Source of the DNA: an uncultured Lachnospiraceae bacterium
Lineage (GTDB): Bacteria > Bacillota > Clostridia > Lachnospirales > Lachnospiraceae
Direction of reading: 5' to 3'
NCBI GenBank assembly: GCA_944381635.1
Contig: CALWLY010000021.1
Coordinates: 1 to 64,000 of the forward strand
Length of the DNA: 64,000 bases
In this document: positions 59,835 through 64,000 of the stretch, piece by piece
Numbering within the stretch: position 1 is the first letter of the stretch
How the letters are laid out: each line of letters begins with the position of its first letter
Notes under the pieces: generated by a model
Told to the model about the DNA's origin: nothing
The model's database searches: none
Seen by the model: the letters and a program-made list of their open reading frames with translations, nothing else
Made by a program: the position numbers and the translations under genes

Positions 59835-62800
59835 AGCACTTTCCAGAATCTGCCTGAACAACTGGCATTACATAGACCGGAAAATACTTTCCTTTCACGA
59901 AGGGATCAACTTTTTTACAGGACATTCCGGAAGCGGAAAATCCACGGTCATCGATGCGCTGCAGATTCTTTTATATGCCAATACAGACGGGCGCGGATTT
60001 TTCAATAAGGCCGCGGCGGATGATTCGGACCGTACTCTGTTGGAATACCTTCGCGGTATGGTAAATATCGGGGATAACAACGAGACGTCTTATCTTCGGA
60101 ATAAAAATTTTTCCACCACCATTGTGATGGAATTAAAGAGGACCGATCTGGAAGAATATCAGAGCATCGGCGTTGTTTTTGACGTGACGCCCTCTTCCAA
60201 TGAAATTTCCGGAAAGATGTTTTTCTGGCACAGAGGCCGTTTTTTTGAAAACGACTATCGCACGGAAAACAGGGCCATGACCACCGAGGAGGTCAAAAGT
60301 TATCTGCGCCAAAATTATTCCAAAGAGGAATATTACTGCGGTACAAGCAACGAAAGGTTCCGGAAACAGCTTTACGATGTTTATCTGGGAGGCCTTAACA
60401 GTACCACGTTTCCCCAGCTTTTTAAGCGGGCAATTCCTTTTCGCATGAATATCCGGCTGGAAGACTTTGTGAAAGAGTATATCTGTATGGAAGAGGATAT
60501 CCATATTGAAGACATGCAGGAAAGCGTCATGCAGTACGGGCGCATGAGAAAAAGGATTGCGGACACCTGTGCGGAAATCGAAGAACTGAAGGAAATCAGG
60601 GCGGCACACGATGCGGTCCTTGAGAAGGAAAAGGAGTGCCGGCGCCACGAATATTTCATGAATGTGATGGAGACGGCAAAGCTGGAAGAACTTGTCAGAC
60701 AGCTGCAGGACCGCATCAATAATGATAAATCGGACAACAAAGAGCAGGAAAAGCATCTGGAGATCAGAGAGAGGGAAATCGAGCAGCTGGAGGAGCAAAG
60801 CCAGGAACTGCTGAAGAAGATTGCGGCTTCCGGCTACGAAGAGATCAAAGAGCAGCTCCGTAGTGTGGATGAGCTTTTGGAACATCTGGAAAAAAGCAGA
60901 AACCACTGGGAGCGTACAGCGGGAGCTTTGGAAAAATGGAAAGATGTGGATATCACATCCAATGCGATCATCTGGGATATCGACTGCTTTAAAAAGCAGG
61001 AGATCAAAGAGGAAGAGCTTTCCAGACTGCAGGAGTCTTTAAAAAGCCTGCGGGAAGAAACCGCGGAGCAAAGCAAAGATTTAGACCGGACAATCCGGGA
61101 GTTAAAGAAGCAGGAAAAGGAACTGAAGGAGGAGTTAAAACAGCTCCACCAGGGAAAGAAAGCCTACCCGAAAGAATTGGAAGAGGCCAGAAGATTTATC
61201 AGCCAGCGTCTTTATGAAAAAACCGGAAAGGCGATTCCCGTAGAAATTCTGGCGGACCTTTTGGATATCCGGGACGACACCTGGCGAAATGCGGTGGAGG
61301 GTTATCTTGGCAACAATAAACTGCAGCTGGTTGTGGCGCCTCAGTATGTAAAACAAGCCATGGAGGCCTATGAACAGCTGGATCGGAAAAAATATTTCCG
61401 GGTAGCGGTACTGGACACGGAGCGGGTGCAGAAAGCAGTCAAAGAAGGAACGAAGGAAGGCTCGCTGGCGGAAGAAGTGCTCACAAAAGTTCCCTATGCC
61501 CGCGCCTATATCGATTTCCAGTTGGGAAATGTGAAAAAGTGCGAGGATGTGACGGGGCTGAGGGAATGCACCATCGGCATCACCAGAGAATGTCTGATGT
61601 ACCATAGTTTCCGGCTTCAGTATATCAACCCGGATAACTACACGCGAAAGGCGTATATCGGAGAGGTCAGCATGCGCGCCAGAATCCGTCAGCTGGAAAA
61701 TCTGAGAGAGGAGATAAACGAAAAGCTTCTCCCTCTTTTGGAGGAACATAAGGAATGTGAGAAGATTCTGGAGTTTGAATCCCTTTCTCAGCCCACAGAA
61801 GTTTATATGGGCTGGAAGAAGGAAATTGACAGCTTTAAGCGCAGAGAAAAGGAAAAGGAAAAACTGGAGGCAAGGCTTAACGAACTGGCCGGTCAGGATG
61901 TAGGCGCCTGGGAGAGAGAGCAGAAGGAACTCACAGAGCAGATCAGGCAGAAACGTCAGCAAAGAGATGAGCTGGTGAAGAAGATTACTGCCAAAGAAGG
62001 AAAAATACAGGAAACCCACGAAGCATGGCTGAGAGTCAGCCAGGAGTTTACAGAAAAACAGCGCGCCTTTCTTCAGGATGAGGAGCTTGAAAAGCAGGCG
62101 AAAGAATATCTTAGAAAAGAATATTTCAGCCAGCAGCGGGTGCCCAACTATGAAAAGCTTCGCGCTTACTTTTTCGGAAAATACAATCGGGCCTGCGAGG
62201 AAGAAAGCGAGAGAATGACAAGCTTAAGGCAGGTGCGTTATCAGTACTTGAAAAATCATCCCAACCGAAACTTTGACGCAGAAAAAGAGGACAATGGCGA
62301 ATACGACAGACTGCTTGAAAAACTTTCGGTGGAAGGACTGGAAGAACTCCGCGCCAGGGCAGACGAACAGGCCAGGGAAGCCGTGGAACTGTTCCGCCAG
62401 GACTTTATTTACAAGATAAGAAGCGCGATCAAGGAAGCTCTCCAGAAAAAGGATGAACTGAACCGCATCATAAGCGGACTGAATTTCGGTAAAGACCGTT
62501 ATCAGTTTGTCATCGGCAAAAATAAAGGCCCGGACGGCCGCTATTACGATATGTTTATGAACGAGGACCTGGAGGTGAATCCCTCTCATCTGGGGGATTA
62601 TATGGATCATCAGATGAATCTGTTCAGCATTTCTCATGAGGAACGGTACGGTGAACTGATGAATGAGCTGATCAATGTCTTTATCCCGCCGGACAATGCC
62701 AGCGCCCAGGAACTGGAGGAAGCCAAGCGGAACATGGAACGCTATGCGGATTACAGAACCTATCTTTCGTTTGATATGCAGCAGATTATCGAAGGCGAGG

Positions 62801-63192
62801 AGACCATTAAAATCCGCCTGAGCAAGATGCTGTCCAAAAACTCCGGAGGAGAGGGCCAGAACCCCCTTTACATTGCGCTTCTGGCCAGCTTTGCACAGGC
62901 TTACCACATTGACCTGGCTCAGAAAACCCAGAGAAATCCCACCATCCGCCTGGTGGTGCTGGATGAAGCATTTTCCAAGATGGACGGGGAAAAGGTGGCA
63001 AGCTGTATTCAGCTGATCCGCGGCCTTGGATTCCAGGCCATTATCAGCGCGACCAATGACAAGATCCAGAACTATCTGGAAAGTGTGGACAAAACTTTTG
63101 TGTTTGCAAACCCCAATAAAAAGAAAATTTCCATCCAGGAGTTTGAAAGAAAAGATTTTGCCGGACTGACAAGCGGACTGGAAGGAGAATAA
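59815..63192 (+). CDS. Wadjet JetC-like SMC ATPase (MksB/MukB-like)
   Basis: SMC/Rad50-like motor ATPase, 1125 aa. The N-terminal head has Walker A FTGHSGSGKSTVIDALQIL. Two long coiled coils (about residues 245-460 and 620-850) surround a central hinge region. The C-terminal head has the signature KNSGGEGQNPLYIALLASFA and Walker B IRLVVLDEAFSKMDGEKV. In Wadjet the JetABC complex extrudes DNA loops to detect small circles, which JetD then cuts. The start is set by GAGAGAGAGG. After its stop no jetD-like gene follows within 808 nt. Confidence 0.88.
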   Translation: MQKQRFEALSRICLNNWHYIDRKILSFHEGINFFTGHSGSGKSTVIDALQILLYANTDGRGFFNKAAADDSDRTLLEYLRGMVNIGDNNETSYLRNKNFSTTIVMELKRTDLEEYQSIGVVFDVTPSSNEISGKMFFWHRGRFFENDYRTENRAMTTEEVKSYLRQNYSKEEYYCGTSNERFRKQLYDVYLGGLNSTTFPQLFKRAIPFRMNIRLEDFVKEYICMEEDIHIEDMQESVMQYGRMRKRIADTCAEIEELKEIRAAHDAVLEKEKECRRHEYFMNVMETAKLEELVRQLQDRINNDKSDNKEQEKHLEIREREIEQLEEQSQELLKKIAASGYEEIKEQLRSVDELLEHLEKSRNHWERTAGALEKWKDVDITSNAIIWDIDCFKKQEIKEEELSRLQESLKSLREETAEQSKDLDRTIRELKKQEKELKEELKQLHQGKKAYPKELEEARRFISQRLYEKTGKAIPVEILADLLDIRDDTWRNAVEGYLGNNKLQLVVAPQYVKQAMEAYEQLDRKKYFRVAVLDTERVQKAVKEGTKEGSLAEEVLTKVPYARAYIDFQLGNVKKCEDVTGLRECTIGITRECLMYHSFRLQYINPDNYTRKAYIGEVSMRARIRQLENLREEINEKLLPLLEEHKECEKILEFESLSQPTEVYMGWKKEIDSFKRREKEKEKLEARLNELAGQDVGAWEREQKELTEQIRQKRQQRDELVKKITAKEGKIQETHEAWLRVSQEFTEKQRAFLQDEELEKQAKEYLRKEYFSQQRVPNYEKLRAYFFGKYNRACEEESERMTSLRQVRYQYLKNHPNRNFDAEKEDNGEYDRLLEKLSVEGLEELRARADEQAREAVELFRQDFIYKIRSAIKEALQKKDELNRIISGLNFGKDRYQFVIGKNKGPDGRYYDMFMNEDLEVNPSHLGDYMDHQMNLFSISHEERYGELMNELINVFIPPDNASAQELEEAKRNMERYADYRTYLSFDMQQIIEGEETIKIRLSKMLSKNSGGEGQNPLYIALLASFAQAYHIDLAQKTQRNPTIRLVVLDEAFSKMDGEKVASCIQLIRGLGFQAIISATNDKIQNYLESVDKTFVFANPNKKKISIQEFERKDFAGLTSGLEGE

Positions 63193-63222
63193 AAGAAGAA
63201 AAGAAAAATAAGAAAATAAGAA

Positions 63223-63340
63223 AATAAGGGTGCTGCTTTAATCAGAAAAGATGTTTCCCCCATAGTTTGCCAATAGCTTCGATTTTTGACAAACTATGGA
63301 AGGAGGAACATAAATGCTCTGACTTTGCGGCACCCTTATT
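63223..63340. repeat. Long nested hairpin R3 (GGGTGCTG family)
   Basis: Outer arms AATAAGGGTGCTGC...ATCAGA (63223-63246) and TCTGACTTTGCGGCACCCTTATT (63318-63340). The inner stem CCATAGTTTG (63260-63269) / CAAACTATGG (63290-63299) is unrelated to those of R1 and R2. It follows jetC and may terminate the jet operon. Confidence 0.87.
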
Positions 63341-63532
63341 TTGACGCTGACTTAAAACATAATTTGAAACATAAGATTGAGTAAATTGAATATTTCTGTC
63401 GGCAACCCTCCCAGCTTAAAAAAAGATAGGAAGAAGGAACTGTGAGTCAGTGCCCGCCGTGCCCGAAACAGGATTGGCGAAAAGTGGGCTTTTCAGAGGG
63501 GACTTACTTTTCATACCTTCTTCTTATTTTGT

Positions 63533-63610
63533 TTTCTCCCCGTTTTAGGATGTTTTGATAAATAAACTTGGATTTTTGCGTAGAACATGGTATTCAAACG
63601 GGGAGAAAAT
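63533..63610. repeat. Perfect 14-bp inverted repeat
   Basis: TTTTCTCCCCGTTT (63533-63546) and AAACGGGGAGAAAA (63597-63610) enclose 50 nt. A second hairpin TAGGTATCAG (63614-63623) / CTGATACCTA (63637-63646) follows directly. Function unknown; an RNA fold or a boundary of an old insertion are both possible. Confidence 0.7.
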
Positions 63611-63671
63611 AGTAGGTATCAGCGCATAATAGTTTCTGATACCTAAAGGTAACTGAATAAGAAAAAACACA

Positions 63672-63693
63672 TTAGTTAGTTAAAACTAACTAA
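63672..63693. promoter_or_regulatory. Palindromic operator, same motif as before the DUF3793 gene
   Basis: TTAGTTAGT TAAA ACTAACTAA, perfect 9-bp arms. The core AGTTAGT-N4-ACTAACT equals the DUF3793 operators. Confidence 0.7.
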
Positions 63694-63734
63694 ATGCATT
63701 ATATATCAGATGAAACAGAAATACAAGAGGGGAA

Positions 63735-63836
63735 ATGAAAAATACTTTAATAAAAAAAGGTGAATATTTTTGTATAAAATATCAATTTTTTAGAATATTG
63801 TATTTTGAAATTTGTTGTGTTAAAATGGCGCTGTAA
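63735..63836 (+). CDS. Possible 33-aa small open frame
   Basis: ATG 63735 after AGAGGGG reads MKNTLIKKGEYFCIKYQF and stops at TAA 63834. It overlaps the promoter of the riboswitch transcript, so it is more likely chance than a gene, but it has a good ribosome binding site and lies 40 nt after the operator. Confidence 0.2.
   Translation: MKNTLIKKGEYFCIKYQFFRILYFEICCVKMAL
63798..63826 (+). promoter_or_regulatory. Promoter of the cobalamin riboswitch transcript
   Basis: TTGTAT (63798-63803), 17-nt spacer, TAAAAT (63821-63826), about 25 nt before the riboswitch. Confidence 0.65.
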
Positions 63837-63851
63837 CGAGTTAAGTGCAAA

Positions 63852-63991
63852 TGGTGCTGTCGGCATATTTGGGCGACAGAGAATAGGGAAACAGGTGAAA
63901 GTCCTGTACGATCTCGTCACTGTAAGTAGGGAGTATACAACTTGAAAAAGGTGTCACTGATCCATTGTGGATTGGGAAGGCGGTTGTATAT
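63852..63991 (+). ncRNA. Cobalamin (B12) riboswitch
   Basis: Shows the conserved cobalamin-riboswitch sequence GAATAGGGAAACAGGTGAAA, then TCCTGTACGATCTCGTCACTG and, later, GTCACTGATCC with GGATTGGGAAGGC. The stem TATACAAC/GTTGTATA closes the 3' part. It should control a gene beyond the window edge, typically B12 or cobalt transport or synthesis. Confidence 0.93.
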
Positions 63992-64000
63992 GTTGATTGA

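Larger units (their letters stand above)
63193..64000. other. Long non-coding stretch after jetC
   Basis: Contains hairpin R3, two inverted repeats (63533-63646), an iron-type palindrome, a promoter and a cobalamin riboswitch. The part 63345-63530 holds GGCAACCCTCCC and short A/G-rich repeats (AAGAAGG/CCTTCTT, about 63432 and 63518), none of which I can assign. No gene of normal size is present. Confidence 0.6.

Noticed and set aside
63193..64000. A jetD gene after jetC
   Set aside because: No open frame of suitable size or TOPRIM-like sequence is present on either strand.

Overview
The window is chromosomal DNA of a Gram-positive, spore-forming, anaerobic Clostridia member, most likely family Lachnospiraceae (a Blautia-like gut commensal is my guess). 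The evidence is the block HU - S4 protein - yabP - yabQ - divIC - spoIIE - tilS - hpt - ftsH, a CotS-type spore protein, a T-box before proS, CIRCE and PerR-type control, two rubrerythrins, DUF3793 and DUF5058 proteins, and GGAGG ribosome binding sites with frequent TTG/GTG starts. There are no rRNA genes, insertion sequences, prophage or CRISPR arrays.

Layout. 0.1-7.1 kb: a 2-hydroxyacid dehydrogenase, a two-component system and a MacAB-like efflux system whose adaptor gene has a frame problem at its 5' end. 7.1-8.5 kb: two Hsp20 genes under a promoter overlapped by CIRCE. 8.6-12.5 kb: PlsY-like acyltransferase and small accessory genes, with a cluster of DnaA-box-like 9-mers. 12.6-15.8 kb: S-adenosylhomocysteinase behind a structured leader, then a GH1 beta-glucosidase. 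15.9-19 kb: an Asp-rich PepSY protein divergent from an ECF sigma factor and two unrecognised genes. 19-22 kb: second two-component system, a membrane protein and a lipoprotein. 22-24.2 kb: SPFH protein with a ribbon-helix-helix partner, then about 0.9 kb of decayed DNA. 24.2-27.8 kb: reverse-type rubrerythrin, PerR and a third two-component system. 27.9-31.5 kb: pseudouridine synthase, O-antigen-ligase-like protein and a YtvI-like transporter. 31.5-42.6 kb: T-box/proS, a UroD-superfamily methyltransferase, ackA, a uridine-kinase-like gene, DUF3793 behind two iron-type operators, a DUF5058/M20 peptidase operon and a second rubrerythrin. 42.6-44.5 kb: a lantibiotic-type permease and a sensor kinase, both lacking 5' ends, abutting head to head. 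44.5-54.5 kb: cca, cotS-like and the HU-to-ftsH block. 55-57.5 kb: a GH13 enzyme and tRNA-Tyr/tRNA-Leu. 57.6-63.2 kb: a Wadjet/MksBEF-like SMC complex (JetA-JetB-JetC) with no JetD nuclease beside it. 63.2-64 kb: a hairpin repeat, an iron-type operator and a cobalamin riboswitch whose gene lies outside the window.

The main candidates for something undescribed are the JetD-less JetABC locus, two dispersed structured repeat families (one with conserved outer arms and unrelated inner stems, one with the core GCTCCGCTGTGGATGCGCAC), a 171-bp three-way-junction element before the GH13 gene, and a recurrent palindrome AGTTAGT-N4-ACTAACT that connects DUF3793 with the gene after the B12 riboswitch. 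Coordinates of starts, stems and promoters were read by eye. Family names come from recognition of motifs, not from database searches.
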